A DNA stretch of 64,000 nt, taken from NCBI RefSeq assembly GCF_020866905.1, contig NZ_JAIVCC010000005.1, positions 484,088 through 548,087 of the forward strand, read 5' to 3'. Below, one piece after another: positions 34,546 to 44,758 of this stretch; position 1 is the first letter of the stretch, and each line of letters begins with the position of its first letter. Position numbers and translations under genes: made by a program. Source of the DNA: Salinimicrobium sediminilitoris (GTDB lineage: Bacteria; Bacteroidota; Bacteroidia; Flavobacteriales; Flavobacteriaceae). The notes beneath the pieces are model-generated. The model had not been told where the DNA came from. It saw nothing but the letters and a program-made list of their open reading frames with translations, and searched no databases.

Positions 34546-37500
34546 TTGAGTAAATCTTCTATTGCCCAAAGCTTTGCACAGTCGGCTCAACAGCTTGAAC
34601 TGGGGAAAGCCCTTGCCCTGCCGCGAAATAATGTTCAGTTAAAAGGGCTGGTTGGTTCGGCACTTTCTTTTGTCATTGCCAATGCTTTTGAGGAAGCTGA
34701 GAAACCTTTTCTGCTGATCTTTAATGACAAGGAAGAAGCTGCCTACTATCTAAATGACCTCGAGCAACTTTTAGGTGACAAAAATGTGCTTTTTTACCCC
34801 GGAAGCTATCGCAGGCCATACCAACTGGAAGAAACCGATAATGCTAATGTGCTGCTCAGGGCAGAAGTACTCAACCGAATCAACTCCCGTAAAAAGCCGG
34901 CGCTAATAATTACTTATCCGGATGCCATTTTTGAGAAGGTAGTAACGCGGAAGGAACTTGAAAAAAACACACTGAAGATCAAGGTTGGCGACGAATTGTC
35001 TATTGACTTTGTGAACGAGGTGATGTTCGAGTACAAGTTCAAGAGAGTGGATTTTGTGACCGAACCAGGAGAATTTTCTGTTCGTGGAGGAATTCTGGAT
35101 GTTTTCTCCTTCAGCAATGATGAACCGTACAGGATTGAATTTTTCGGTGATGAGGTGGAGAGCATCAGAACTTTTGATGTGGAGACGCAGCTGTCGACAG
35201 ATCAGGTGAAGAAGATCACAGTGATCCCGAACGTAGAGCACAAGAAGCTTCAGGAAGTAAGGGAGAGTTTTTTGAAATATATTTCAGAAAAAACGGTGAT
35301 CTTCAGCAAAGATACCGAGCTGCTTTTCTCAAGAATAGACAAACTCTTCGGAAAAGCCGAAGAAGCTTTTAAAGATCTTTCCGAAGACATAAAGCACAAC
35401 GAGCCGGAAGAATTGTTCTGTAATTCGGCACTTTTGAAGGAGCAAATGCAGGATTATTCGCTGGTGACAATGAACTCAAACCAGACCCTGAAACAAGTTC
35501 AGGGTGACGGGGATTTTCAGCAAATACTTTTCAACACCAAACCTCAACCTTCTTTTAATAAACAATTCGACCTGTTGATCCAGGATCTGCATGATCATTC
35601 GGAAGGGGGATATTCCAATTATATTTTCTGCGTCAGTGAGCAGCAGGCCAAGCGTTTTCACGACATATTTGATGATGTAGATAAAGAGGTAAAGTATAAA
35701 ACCGTGGTTCTTTCCATGTATCAGGGGTTTATTGATGAGGCTTCAAAAATGATTTGCTATACAGATCACCAGATCTTTGAACGCTACCATAAATTCCACC
35801 TCAAGAACGGCTATGCGAAGAAGCAGGCGATCACGCTGAAGGAATTGACCAATCTTGAAGTCGGCGATTATGTTACGCATATTGACCACGGAATTGGAAA
35901 GTTCGGCGGACTTCAAAAAATTGATGTTGAGGGCAAAAAGCAGGAAGCGATCAAGCTCATCTATGGCGAACGCGACATCCTGTACTTGAGCATTCACTCG
36001 CTGCACAAGATCTCAAAATATAACGGCAAAGACGGGAAGCCGCCCAAGATCTATAAACTGGGCAGCAACGCCTGGAAAAACCTGAAACAAAAGACCAAGG
36101 CGCGGGTAAAACATATCGCCTTCAACCTTATCGAATTATACGCCAAGCGCCGACTGCAGAAAGGCTTTGCCTATGGCCCGGATTCTTATCTACAGCATGA
36201 ACTCGAGGCCTCCTTTCTTTACGAAGATACGCCTGATCAAAGTACCGCCACAGCAGATGTTAAAGCCGACATGGAGAACGAACGCCCGATGGACCGCCTG
36301 GTGTGCGGGGATGTCGGCTTCGGAAAGACTGAAGTTGCGATAAGAGCCGCGTTTAAAGCTGTGGATAACGGAAAACAGGTAGCAGTGCTGGTGCCGACGA
36401 CAATTCTGGCTTTTCAGCATTACAAGACTTTTACCGAACGCTTGAAAGATTTTCCAGTAACTGTCGATTACCTGAACCGTTTTAGGACCGCAAAGGAACG
36501 AAAAACCACGCTGGAGGAGCTGGAGAATGGAAAGGTGGATATAGTCATTGGAACCCATCAGCTGGTGAACAAAGCAGTTAAATTCAAAGATCTCGGACTA
36601 CTTGTTGTGGACGAGGAGCAGAAATTTGGTGTGGCTGTAAAAGACAAGCTGAAGACCATTAAGGAAAATGTAGATACACTTACGTTGACCGCGACGCCAA
36701 TTCCGCGTACCCTGCAATTCAGTTTGATGGCTGCCAGGGATCTATCTACAATAACAACTGCGCCTCCAAACAGGTATCCTATTGAGTCGCATGTGATAAG
36801 ATTTTCAGAAGAAACCATTCGCGATGCCGTTTCCTATGAAATTCAGCGGGGCGGGCAGGTTTTCTTCATTCACAACCGGGTGGAGAACATCAAGGAAGTC
36901 GCGGGAATGATCCAACGACTGGTACCCGATGCGAAGATTGGGATCGGTCATGGACAAATGGAAGGAAAAAAGCTGGAGACTTTAATGCTGAAGTTCATGA
37001 ACGGCGAATTCGACGTGTTGGTTTCCACGACTATCGTGGAAAGCGGACTCGACGTTCCAAATGCCAACACCATCTTTATCAATAACGCCAATAACTTCGG
37101 ACTCTCAGATTTGCACCAGATGCGGGGACGCGTGGGTCGAAGCAATAAAAAAGCATTTTGCTATTTCATCACTCCGCCATACTCTGCCATGACCGATGAT
37201 GCGAGGAAGCGAATCACAGCCCTGGAGCAGTTCAGCGAATTGGGCAGCGGATTCAATATTGCGATGAAAGATCTGGAAATTCGCGGCGCAGGTGATCTTT
37301 TAGGAGGGGAACAAAGCGGATTCATCAATGAAATAGGCTTTGATACTTACCAGAAGATCCTGAATGAAGCCATAGAGGAACTGAAGGAAAATGAATTCAG
37401 GGATCTTTATGAGGGGCAGGAGACAGAGGATAAGGAATATGTGAAGGATACGCAGATCGATACCGACTTTGAGCTGTTGTTCCCCGATGACTACATTAAC

Positions 37501-37932
37501 AACATTTCCGAAAGGCTGAATCTTTACACTCAGCTCAACAACCTGAAAACGGAAGAAGAGCTTCAGAAATTTGAAGCCGAACTTGTCGATCGTTTCGGAG
37601 AACTACCTTCAGAGGCCGAAGATCTTCTAAACAGCGTCCGCATCAAATGGATCGCTTCTAAGATTGGACTGGAGAAGATCGTGATGAAGCAGGGAAAACT
37701 CATTGGTTATTTCATTGCCGATCAGCAGTCGCGTTTCTATCAGAGCAAAGCCTTTACAAAAGTGCTGCAGTATGTACAAACGCATCCGCAGTCTTGCACC
37801 ATGAAAGAAAAGAAAACCCGCAGCGGGTTAAGGTTGCTGCTTACGTTTGAAAAAGTGACTACTGTAGATAGAGCGTTAAAGGTACTGCAACCTCTGGATG
37901 TGAAGGTGCCGGTGGAGATAGAGGAAAAATAA
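34546..37932 (+). CDS. mfd: Transcription-repair coupling factor
   Basis: Removes stalled RNA polymerase at DNA lesions and recruits UvrA. The 1128-aa protein shows the UvrB-like N-terminal region (about 1-300), the CarD-like polymerase-binding domain (LEVGDYVTHIDHGIGKFGGL, near 440), the translocase (CGDVGFGKTEVAIRAAFKA, VVDEEQKFGV, TLTATPIPRTLQ, DLHQMRGRVGRS) and the C-terminal TRCF domain. The start is TTG at 34546 behind a promoter box. Residues about 312-322 (NQTLKQVQGDG) are encoded by a palindromic repeat inserted in frame in the linker after the UvrB-like part. Confidence 0.96.
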   Translation: MSKSSIAQSFAQSAQQLELGKALALPRNNVQLKGLVGSALSFVIANAFEEAEKPFLLIFNDKEEAAYYLNDLEQLLGDKNVLFYPGSYRRPYQLEETDNANVLLRAEVLNRINSRKKPALIITYPDAIFEKVVTRKELEKNTLKIKVGDELSIDFVNEVMFEYKFKRVDFVTEPGEFSVRGGILDVFSFSNDEPYRIEFFGDEVESIRTFDVETQLSTDQVKKITVIPNVEHKKLQEVRESFLKYISEKTVIFSKDTELLFSRIDKLFGKAEEAFKDLSEDIKHNEPEELFCNSALLKEQMQDYSLVTMNSNQTLKQVQGDGDFQQILFNTKPQPSFNKQFDLLIQDLHDHSEGGYSNYIFCVSEQQAKRFHDIFDDVDKEVKYKTVVLSMYQGFIDEASKMICYTDHQIFERYHKFHLKNGYAKKQAITLKELTNLEVGDYVTHIDHGIGKFGGLQKIDVEGKKQEAIKLIYGERDILYLSIHSLHKISKYNGKDGKPPKIYKLGSNAWKNLKQKTKARVKHIAFNLIELYAKRRLQKGFAYGPDSYLQHELEASFLYEDTPDQSTATADVKADMENERPMDRLVCGDVGFGKTEVAIRAAFKAVDNGKQVAVLVPTTILAFQHYKTFTERLKDFPVTVDYLNRFRTAKERKTTLEELENGKVDIVIGTHQLVNKAVKFKDLGLLVVDEEQKFGVAVKDKLKTIKENVDTLTLTATPIPRTLQFSLMAARDLSTITTAPPNRYPIESHVIRFSEETIRDAVSYEIQRGGQVFFIHNRVENIKEVAGMIQRLVPDAKIGIGHGQMEGKKLETLMLKFMNGEFDVLVSTTIVESGLDVPNANTIFINNANNFGLSDLHQMRGRVGRSNKKAFCYFITPPYSAMTDDARKRITALEQFSELGSGFNIAMKDLEIRGAGDLLGGEQSGFINEIGFDTYQKILNEAIEELKENEFRDLYEGQETEDKEYVKDTQIDTDFELLFPDDYINNISERLNLYTQLNNLKTEEELQKFEAELVDRFGELPSEAEDLLNSVRIKWIASKIGLEKIVMKQGKLIGYFIADQQSRFYQSKAFTKVLQYVQTHPQSCTMKEKKTRSGLRLLLTFEKVTTVDRALKVLQPLDVKVPVEIEEK
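35485..35505 (+). repeat. In-frame palindromic repeat inside mfd
   Basis: ACCCTGAA (35485-35492) pairs with TTCAGGGT (35498-35505) across five bases, continuing into GACGGGGA. It codes for the TLKQVQGDG stretch. This repeat word is, from memory, a common dispersed sequence in bacterial genomes and often found translated. Confidence 0.7.
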
Positions 37933-37952
37933 AACCTCTGAAAAAGATTTTA

Positions 37953-37995
37953 GACTTCACAGCCTCGATAATTATCGGGGCTGTGAGGTCTTTTT
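37953..37995. terminator. Terminator hairpin between convergent mfd and antiporter genes
   Basis: GACTTCACAGCC (37953-37964) pairs with GGCTGTGAGGTC (37979-37990), with an inner CGATAATTATCG, followed by TTTTT. It probably serves both directions, though only the plus side has a clean T run. Confidence 0.8.
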
Positions 37996-39253
37996 AAGTC
38001 CTACTCTCCAGGTTCTCCCGTTCATTAGTTCCTTCAGTGGAGTTGTGATACAGTTTTTCAAAAGGGACGCTGGTCAAACCATGGACAACTGTCGAAGCCG
38101 CAACAATGAGGCTTGGGATGATCCATGCATTTTCAAAATGCGCCTTGTCTTTGGATAGTACCGCATAGTAAAGAGCAGCAACTCCGATAGGGCCGAACCA
38201 ACCCATAAGCAGCACACTGTATATTTTCTTCCGGAATTGAGGCATAATGGGCATGAGCAGCAAAAGTGCAGGTAGTCTTCTAAGGAAAAGGATAAGGATC
38301 ACTATCCAAACCGAAGTCCAGCCCATACTATACCATTCCTGCCAGGGCAGCATTAGTCCCAGGATAAAAAACACGGGTATGGTTGTTAGTCGTTCCTTCG
38401 TCTCCTGAACTCTCTGTTCTTTGAGGTCTTCATTTGCTGTAATATCCTTGGCAAATGCGAAGCCACCGACAAATACAGCGATGATAGGATTCATTTTAAG
38501 CAGGTGAAAACCGCCTAAAAGAAGGAGGGCCACACCTATTGAAAAGGAAAGGAGAGTTTTCTCATTCAGATATCCTGCTTTGTGTGTTTTCTTCATTAGG
38601 AATCCGCAACCATACCCTACTCCGTAAGCCAGGATTGCACAGAGGATACTCTCGTAAAGCAGGACTTTTATGAACCATTCCGAAAGGTCGCCGCCGCCCT
38701 CTGCTCCTAACAGGTAGAGCGCTAAAAATACAATAGGATAGGCAAAACCGTCATTCGCACCTGCTTCAAAGGAAAGGGTATTCCTGATCTTTTCCGGGAG
38801 ATATTTTTCAGCTTTTTCTCCCGTGACAAGAGTGGATGCGACTACGGGATCTGTAGGCGTCACAATAGCACCAATCAAGAGACATTCAAAAACAGATAAC
38901 TTAGGAAGGAGCAGGTAAATTATTCCACTGCTCAAACCCCACATGAAGATCATTCCGAAGATAACAAGGTTAGAATAGGATACAGCGTTTTTCCTGAAGA
39001 TGTGAGTTGGTAGTCTTAATGCTGTTGCCATTAAAGCCATTGCTATGGTGAATTGACAGGCGTATTCAAGCACCTTGAATTCCGAAATGGAATCTGATGT
39101 TTTTATGATGTTAAGAACATCTGGTCCAAGAAGTACTCCTAATAAAAGGGCAAGAAGTGGTTCTGTGACAGAAATATTCTGGATCTTTTTAAAGAAAGCC
39201 CCCGAAAGAATGATCAAAAAACTTATAAAGAATAAGATGAGCATTAAGTCCAT
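37994..39253 (-). CDS. Monovalent cation:proton antiporter (NhaP/CPA1 type)
   Basis: A 419-aa inner-membrane protein with about 12 hydrophobic segments. GAIVTPTDPVVASTLV and the FEAGANDGFAYP motif carry the ion-binding aspartates of the CPA1 group (the ND pair). It would exchange Na+ or K+ for H+, in keeping with a marine lifestyle. The short hydrophilic C-terminus (YHNSTEGTNERENL) has no regulatory domain. The ATG at 39253 gives a normal first membrane segment. Confidence 0.92.
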   Translation of the reverse strand: MDLMLILFFISFLIILSGAFFKKIQNISVTEPLLALLLGVLLGPDVLNIIKTSDSISEFKVLEYACQFTIAMALMATALRLPTHIFRKNAVSYSNLVIFGMIFMWGLSSGIIYLLLPKLSVFECLLIGAIVTPTDPVVASTLVTGEKAEKYLPEKIRNTLSFEAGANDGFAYPIVFLALYLLGAEGGGDLSEWFIKVLLYESILCAILAYGVGYGCGFLMKKTHKAGYLNEKTLLSFSIGVALLLLGGFHLLKMNPIIAVFVGGFAFAKDITANEDLKEQRVQETKERLTTIPVFFILGLMLPWQEWYSMGWTSVWIVILILFLRRLPALLLLMPIMPQFRKKIYSVLLMGWFGPIGVAALYYAVLSKDKAHFENAWIIPSLIVAASTVVHGLTSVPFEKLYHNSTEGTNERENLESRT

Positions 39254-39461
39254 GGCCTCAAATTTTTGTGCGGGTTTTCTTAAAGTTAAGTAGTCACTGC
39301 TCCTATTCTCTTAAGAATTTTATAAAATTCCTTTTTTGGCCGATTGGCTCCTGTCTATGCCTTAAAGTTCCCTTAACGGCATGGCTCTTTTTACCGCTTT
39401 CTTTTATCTTGTGGTGAAGGAGATTCTCAAAACTTTATCTGCTTTACATCAAAAGTGTTAC

Positions 39462-40721
39462 ATGCGACAACTTATAATTAAAATTCCAAAAGGACACAAA
39501 GAGGAAATTTTTCAGACTATTGAAGAATTTGAAGGAAGGAACACTATTTTTCTTCCAAATGAGGAGCAGGATGTATTCATAATTTTCCTGCCAAACAGGA
39601 AGGTCAATAATTTTCTAAAAAGGCTTGATGATTTTGAAGAGCCGGAGATCAATTTGATCCCGAGAGGAGTGATCACACTTTATCCGCCTGCGTCGGAATC
39701 TCCCGACCAGGTGGCCGATGTGCAACCAAAAAGCTCCCTGGAGATCTATTTGGGAGGGATCCAAAGTGTGGGTTCCATCAAAGGCCTTATAGGTTATTCC
39801 ATCGCAGCGGGAATCATCGTATGGATAGGCCTGTACACCACCAGTGTTTTTTTATTGATCGCCGCCATGTTGGTCGCTCCTTTTGCAGGCCCCGCTATGA
39901 ATGCTGCACTGGCCACGGCAGCAGGGAAAATGCCGTTGCTAAAAAGCAGCCTGAAACGCTACGGCATGGCCATAGGAATTGGGATTATTGCAAGCTTTTT
40001 AATGACCGTTATTTTTCCTCTTGAAACACTTACTCCGCTAATGGTGGAGGTTAGTCATGTGTCAAAAGTTGCAATTTTACTTCCTCTTATTTCAGGTTTT
40101 GCAGGCGCTATTAACGTTGTACAGTCAGAAAGGGACAGCCTTGTTTCCGGCGCGGCAGTAGGTATTCTTGTTGCAGCTTCCCTCGCCCCGCCGGTTGGCC
40201 TGGTGGGTGCAGGTCTCTACCTTATGGATTGGGAGGTGGTTTGGAGTAGTATCTTCAGGATCATCCTGCAACTGCTGGGCATTCATCTTACAGCTACGCT
40301 GGTTTTCTACTTCTTTGGTAAAGTAACACCCAGCGGAGTTCGATTTCTAAAAGGAAATAAATGGATCACATATATTACCAGTGGAATAGTAGTTCTTGGA
40401 ATTGCTGGTATGATGTTTTGGCAGTTTAGTCAGCCTCCTTTTCTGCGGAAGGCCAGCATGAATACAGAGCTAACCGAAAAACTTGATAGTGAATTGAACA
40501 AGCTCAACTATATTGAAGTAATAGGAAAAGATGTGAATTTTACGAACACCATGATCAAGGGAAATCCTACTGTGAGCTATAATGTGACCGTGCTTCCGAA
40601 GGATTCAACTTTATCAGAAGCTGTTTTGAAAAAAAGAATAATCGATCACCTCAAAGAAAATATTCGTCACCAGGAGGACAATATTTATGAGGTATACCAG
40701 ATCAATGTGGCCGAAGATTAG
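39462..40721 (+). CDS. DUF389 family membrane protein
   Basis: A 419-aa protein: a soluble N-terminal alpha/beta domain (about 1-95, MRQLIIKIPKGHKEEIFQTI), about six membrane segments (about 100-320) with the family signature LIAAMLVAPFAGPAMNAALA, and a C-terminal soluble part. DUF389 (TIGR00341-type) proteins have no proven function; ion or small-molecule transport is commonly suggested. I chose the ATG at 39462 over 39381, because the upstream 27 residues are not family-like. The DUF421 gene follows after 20 bases. Confidence 0.88.
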   Translation: MRQLIIKIPKGHKEEIFQTIEEFEGRNTIFLPNEEQDVFIIFLPNRKVNNFLKRLDDFEEPEINLIPRGVITLYPPASESPDQVADVQPKSSLEIYLGGIQSVGSIKGLIGYSIAAGIIVWIGLYTTSVFLLIAAMLVAPFAGPAMNAALATAAGKMPLLKSSLKRYGMAIGIGIIASFLMTVIFPLETLTPLMVEVSHVSKVAILLPLISGFAGAINVVQSERDSLVSGAAVGILVAASLAPPVGLVGAGLYLMDWEVVWSSIFRIILQLLGIHLTATLVFYFFGKVTPSGVRFLKGNKWITYITSGIVVLGIAGMMFWQFSQPPFLRKASMNTELTEKLDSELNKLNYIEVIGKDVNFTNTMIKGNPTVSYNVTVLPKDSTLSEAVLKKRIIDHLKENIRHQEDNIYEVYQINVAED

Positions 40722-40741
40722 AATATTGAAAATGTTCAAGT

Positions 40742-41275
40742 ATGGATGACACTACTTTTTTATGGAACGGCATACAACCAATATTGCGAATTGTAATTGT
40801 TGGGATTACTGCTTATGTGGCGATCGTTCTTATTTTAAGAATATCGGGTAAAAGAACCCTTGCTAGCATGAGCGCTTTTGACTTTATCATCGCCGTGGCT
40901 GTGGGTGCAGTTTTTGGCCGTACCCTAACAACCAAAAACCTTTCTATTTCCGAAGCCCTTACAGCCTTTATTCTGTTGGCGGTGCTTCAGTTCGTTTTTG
41001 CTTATCTGGAGGGAAGATCAAAAGCATTTAAAAAGATCTTCAGTACTTCTCCAACACTGCTCTTTTATGATGGGAAATTTATTCAGAAGAATCTTCATAA
41101 GGAGAGACTTGATGAAAGTAAGGTGATAGGTGCAGCCAGAAAAAAAGGTTTTGGAAGTATGGATGATGTCGCTGCCGTGATTCTTGAAATAGATGCCACT
41201 CTTTCTGTCATTGGAAAATCCAATGAAGGGGAATCTTCTACTTTTAGTGAACTGCTGGAGAGAGAGGACCTCTAA
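40742..41275 (+). CDS. DUF421 (YetF-like) membrane protein
   Basis: A 177-aa protein with two or three membrane segments at the N-terminus, the DUF421 signature LRISGKRTLASMSAFDFIIA and a cytoplasmic domain with PTLLFYDGKFIQKNL. YetF-type proteins affect spore or membrane properties in Bacillus; the role here is unknown. Probably co-transcribed with the DUF389 gene. Its end overlaps the convergent yraN by four bases. Confidence 0.92.
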   Translation: MDDTTFLWNGIQPILRIVIVGITAYVAIVLILRISGKRTLASMSAFDFIIAVAVGAVFGRTLTTKNLSISEALTAFILLAVLQFVFAYLEGRSKAFKKIFSTSPTLLFYDGKFIQKNLHKERLDESKVIGAARKKGFGSMDDVAAVILEIDATLSVIGKSNEGESSTFSELLEREDL

Positions 41276-41631
41276 AAGTGTAAAAAGGCATCCTCTAAAT
41301 GTTCCAGTCTTGTGCCGGCTTTGTTCTTAATAATGGCAATAATGTCAAACCGCACCTCCACATCGAGGTTGTGTTCGTTTACAAAATAGTCGATCGCCTT
41401 AACCAGTTGATTGATCTGTTTCTTCTTTACAAAATCCTGTGGATCCCCAAAGTCGGGTGTACTGCGGGTTTTGACTTCTACAACCGCCAGGATATTATCT
41501 TTTTGGGCGATGATGTCAACTTCAGCTTTTTGATAAATAAAGTTACGGGCCACAATTTCATAACCTGTAGCAAGAAGATGGGCTACGGCCATTTCCTCAC
41601 CACGTTTTCCAAGTTCATTGTGTTGTGCCAT
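41272..41631 (-). CDS. YraN family endonuclease-like protein (UPF0102)
   Basis: A 119-aa protein with the family beginning LGKRGEEMAVAHLLATGYEI, then ARNFIYQKAEVDIIAQ and VVEVKTRS, giving the PD-(D/E)xK-type E, D and ExK residues of the restriction-nuclease fold. Activity is unproven. A ccTTCAAAAATGGGTTTTTA word related to the dispersed repeat lies just upstream (41644-41665). Confidence 0.95.
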   Translation of the reverse strand: MAQHNELGKRGEEMAVAHLLATGYEIVARNFIYQKAEVDIIAQKDNILAVVEVKTRSTPDFGDPQDFVKKKQINQLVKAIDYFVNEHNLDVEVRFDIIAIIKNKAGTRLEHLEDAFLHF

Positions 41632-41715
41632 AATTTGTAGTGATCCTTCAAAAATGGGTTTTTATTCTGCCTTTTTTGAGAGGTAATTCTTTTAACTTTT
41701 CTGAATTGAGGAGGA

Positions 41716-42297
41716 TTAATTTTCTTTCTGAAAAATAATAGCCCTAACCTTTAGATCCAGGTTAATAATATCTTCGGGGTCTGCTTCAATGATTTGATCA
41801 CCGTAAAAACTTTTTGGAGGTGCAGCCACCGGTGCCAAAAATACCCTGACATTGGAATCCTTCATCTTACCGTCTTTCCAGTCAACTGCGCCGCTATAAT
41901 CCCATCCAAAGCCATAGAAGTCTATATTTCCTTCATTGATTTCGACCAGATCTTCATAACTGGTTCCCACTTCAATTCCTTCCCTGGTTCTCCAACGGCC
42001 ATCATTTTCAGTATATATCTGGTGAGGTTTATTTCTTGTTTTATCATCCCATATAATTAGAAGCTCGTCATCTGTTTTGGGATATAGAATGCTGTAGGCC
42101 CTTTTTTCGGTTCCCTCTGCGAAGAAGTCAACACCTTCAGAAATCTCTGCTTCGGGATAGATTTCTTCTAAATTGTTCTCTTTTATGACCTCGGCTAAAT
42201 TTTCAAGACGGAATTTTTCCGAAGAATTGGCCGTCAACTTTTTGCTTTTACAACCTGAAGCTAAAATTATAAGCCCCAGTATTAGTAGTTTCTTCAT
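41716..42297 (-). CDS. Uncharacterised lipoprotein
   Basis: A 193-aa protein from the ATG at 42297: MKKLLILGLIILASGCKSKK is a lipoprotein signal peptide with lipobox ASGC, so the mature protein is lipid-anchored at Cys16. The rest is soluble and acidic, with SILYPKTDDELLIIWDD and GTSYEDLVEIN. The upstream start at 42321 adds only eight residues before the signal. No family is recognised beyond Bacteroidota hypothetical proteins. It is divergent from metG. Confidence 0.75.
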   Translation of the reverse strand: MKKLLILGLIILASGCKSKKLTANSSEKFRLENLAEVIKENNLEEIYPEAEISEGVDFFAEGTEKRAYSILYPKTDDELLIIWDDKTRNKPHQIYTENDGRWRTREGIEVGTSYEDLVEINEGNIDFYGFGWDYSGAVDWKDGKMKDSNVRVFLAPVAAPPKSFYGDQIIEADPEDIINLDLKVRAIIFQKEN

Positions 42298-42409
42298 TTT
42301 TACTTTTTTACTAAAATGCACAACATTTGCCGCACCTGCACTGCCTTTTACTAAAATTTAACGTGTAATCCCCTGTACTTGCTTAACTTTACAGCCTTTA
42401 ATTTTGACC

Positions 42410-44524
42410 ATGGAATTACCAAAAAGATATACTATTACGGCTGCCCTGCCGTACACTAACGGACCTATACATATTGGCCATTTAGCAGGCGTGTACGTGC
42501 CTGCCGACATCTATGCCCGCTTCATGAGGATGCAGGGGCGCGAGGTGGCTTTTGTGTGCGGAAGTGACGAGCACGGGGTGCCTATTACCATAAAAGCAAA
42601 AAAGGAAGGCGTTTCTCCCCAGGATGTGGTGGATAAATATCACAAGATTATCAAAACGAGCTTCCAGGACTTCGGAATTTCCTTTGATAATTATTCAAGA
42701 ACATCTGCTGAGGTACATCATAAAACTGCTTCCGAATTCTTTAAAAAGCTTTACGACGCCGGAAAGTTTACTGAAGAAACTACACAACAGCTCTATGATG
42801 AGAAAGCAGACCAGTTTCTTGCAGACCGGTTTGTTGTTGGAACCTGTCCAAAGTGCGGGTATGAAGAAAGCTATGGCGACCAATGCGAGAAGTGCGGGAC
42901 CAGCCATAACGCCACAGACCTTATTAACCCAAAGTCGGCCATAACGGGTTCAATTCCTGTGCTTAAGGAAACACGGCATTGGTTTTTGCCTCTTGATCAA
43001 TACGAGGGCTGGCTAAAAGAGTGGATCGTCGAAGGGCATAAGAAAGACTGGAAGTCCAATGTCTACGGACAGGTGAAATCCTGGATCGATGATGGGCTTC
43101 GTCCCCGTGCAGTAACCCGGGATTTGGACTGGGGGATCCCTGTGCCGGTAGAGGGTGGCGAAGGAAAAGTGCTTTACGTATGGTTCGACGCGCCAATTGG
43201 ATACATTTCTTCCACAAAAGAGTGGGCAGAGAAAACAGGTAAAGACTGGGAACCCTTCTGGAAAGATGAAGGGACCAAACTGGTACATTTTATAGGGAAA
43301 GACAATATAGTTTTTCACTGCGTGATCTTCCCGGCCATGTTAAAAGCTGAAGGAAGTTACATACTTCCCGAAAATGTGCCTGCAAACGAATTTTTAAACC
43401 TTGAAGGCAACAAACTTTCAACCTCGAAAAACTGGGCAGTTTGGTTGCATGAATACCTGGAGGAATTTCCCGGTCAGCAGGATGTGTTGAGGTATGCTTT
43501 GACCGCTAATGCACCCGAAGCCAAAGACAATGACTTTACGTGGAAGGATTTCCAGGCTCGTAATAACAACGAGCTTGTTGCGATCTTTGGAAACTTCATC
43601 AATAGAGTGGTAGTGCTTACCAATAAATATTATGATGGGATTGTGCCTAAACCGGGAGAGTTTTCTGAAGTTGACGAGCGGACTTTAGCCGAATTAAAGG
43701 CTTATCCTGCAGTGATTGCCAGTTCCATTGAACGTTACAGGTTTAGAGAGGCCCAGGGAGAGTTGATGAATGTCGCCCGCCTCGGAAATAAATACCTGGC
43801 CGATGAAGAGCCTTGGAAATTAATTAAAACTGATGAAGAAAGGGTTAAGACCATTATGTATGTAGCGCTGCAGATTTCTTCGGCTTTAGCCAGTCTCAGC
43901 GAACCTTTCCTTCCTTTCACCTCCCAAAAATTGAAGAGCATGCTTGATTACGGCCGTTCAACTTCCGAAGCTGTTATCTACACTAGCGGAGTAACTTTTG
44001 GAGTAGAAAATGAGGAGAGCGAATGGGATAATATTAGTGCCGGGAAGGAACTTTTAGAACCGGGACACGCCATTGGTAAAGCAGAATTGCTTTTCTCAAA
44101 AATCGAAGACGAACAAATTCAGAAACAATTGGATAAACTTGAAGCCACCAAAGCGGCAAACATAGCTGACAATAAAAAAGCAGAACCACAGAAGGAAACT
44201 GCCACTTTTGAAGATTTTTCAAAAATGGATCTTCGGGTTGGGACTATTGTAGAAGCCGAAAAAATGCCAAAGGCGAATAAGCTTTTAGTACTAAAAGTAG
44301 ATACAGGTCTTGACGTGCGAACCATAGTATCTGGAATTGCTGAAAGCTTTAAGCCCGAAGATATCATTGGAAAAAAGGTGACCGTTCTGGTGAACCTTGC
44401 TCCAAGAAAACTTCGTGGGGTAGAAAGTGAAGGCATGATCCTCATGACCGAGAATACTGGAGGTAAGCTGGTCTTTGTAAACCCAGATGAAGACGGAGTG
44501 AAGGAGGGGACGGTGATTTCTTAA
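42410..44524 (+). CDS. metG: Methionyl-tRNA synthetase
   Basis: Charges initiator and elongator tRNA-Met; class I synthetase. The 704-aa protein has [18 protein letters not shown] (HIGH motif), a zinc knuckle [31 protein letters not shown] (KLSTS variant of KMSKS) and a fused C-terminal tRNA-binding domain ([20 protein letters not shown], about 600-704). The ATG at 42410 is preferred to the TTG two codons upstream. A TAATTTTG box (42399-42406) lies only four bases before the ATG, so a TAACTTTA at 42384 is a better promoter candidate. A terminator follows. Confidence 0.97.
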   Translation: MELPKRYTITAALPYTNGPIHIGHLAGVYVPADIYARFMRMQGREVAFVCGSDEHGVPITIKAKKEGVSPQDVVDKYHKIIKTSFQDFGISFDNYSRTSAEVHHKTASEFFKKLYDAGKFTEETTQQLYDEKADQFLADRFVVGTCPKCGYEESYGDQCEKCGTSHNATDLINPKSAITGSIPVLKETRHWFLPLDQYEGWLKEWIVEGHKKDWKSNVYGQVKSWIDDGLRPRAVTRDLDWGIPVPVEGGEGKVLYVWFDAPIGYISSTKEWAEKTGKDWEPFWKDEGTKLVHFIGKDNIVFHCVIFPAMLKAEGSYILPENVPANEFLNLEGNKLSTSKNWAVWLHEYLEEFPGQQDVLRYALTANAPEAKDNDFTWKDFQARNNNELVAIFGNFINRVVVLTNKYYDGIVPKPGEFSEVDERTLAELKAYPAVIASSIERYRFREAQGELMNVARLGNKYLADEEPWKLIKTDEERVKTIMYVALQISSALASLSEPFLPFTSQKLKSMLDYGRSTSEAVIYTSGVTFGVENEESEWDNISAGKELLEPGHAIGKAELLFSKIEDEQIQKQLDKLEATKAANIADNKKAEPQKETATFEDFSKMDLRVGTIVEAEKMPKANKLLVLKVDTGLDVRTIVSGIAESFKPEDIIGKKVTVLVNLAPRKLRGVESEGMILMTENTGGKLVFVNPDEDGVKEGTVIS

Positions 44525-44588
44525 GGGAAACATTTAGCCAGTTTTGGAAGTTCTGATCCTAAAATTTGACTAAAAATGGATAAAAATA

Positions 44589-44625
44589 AAACCTCACTAG
44601 CGAAAAGTTTAGTGAGGTTTTATGA
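44589..44625 (+). terminator. Rho-independent terminator after metG
   Basis: AAACCTCACTA (44589-44599) pairs with TAGTGAGGTTT (44610-44620) across ten bases and runs into TTTATGATTTT. Confidence 0.75.
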
Positions 44626-44758
44626 TTTTAGAGCTGCAAAATATTGATTTACAGCCTGATGCAGAAGACTTTAGAAAATCGTATTTTGGCGTAGTTGTTG
44701 AATTTTTATTGATCCCTACCTTAAAAGATTATTAATTCTTCAACAAATCTTTCGCTTT

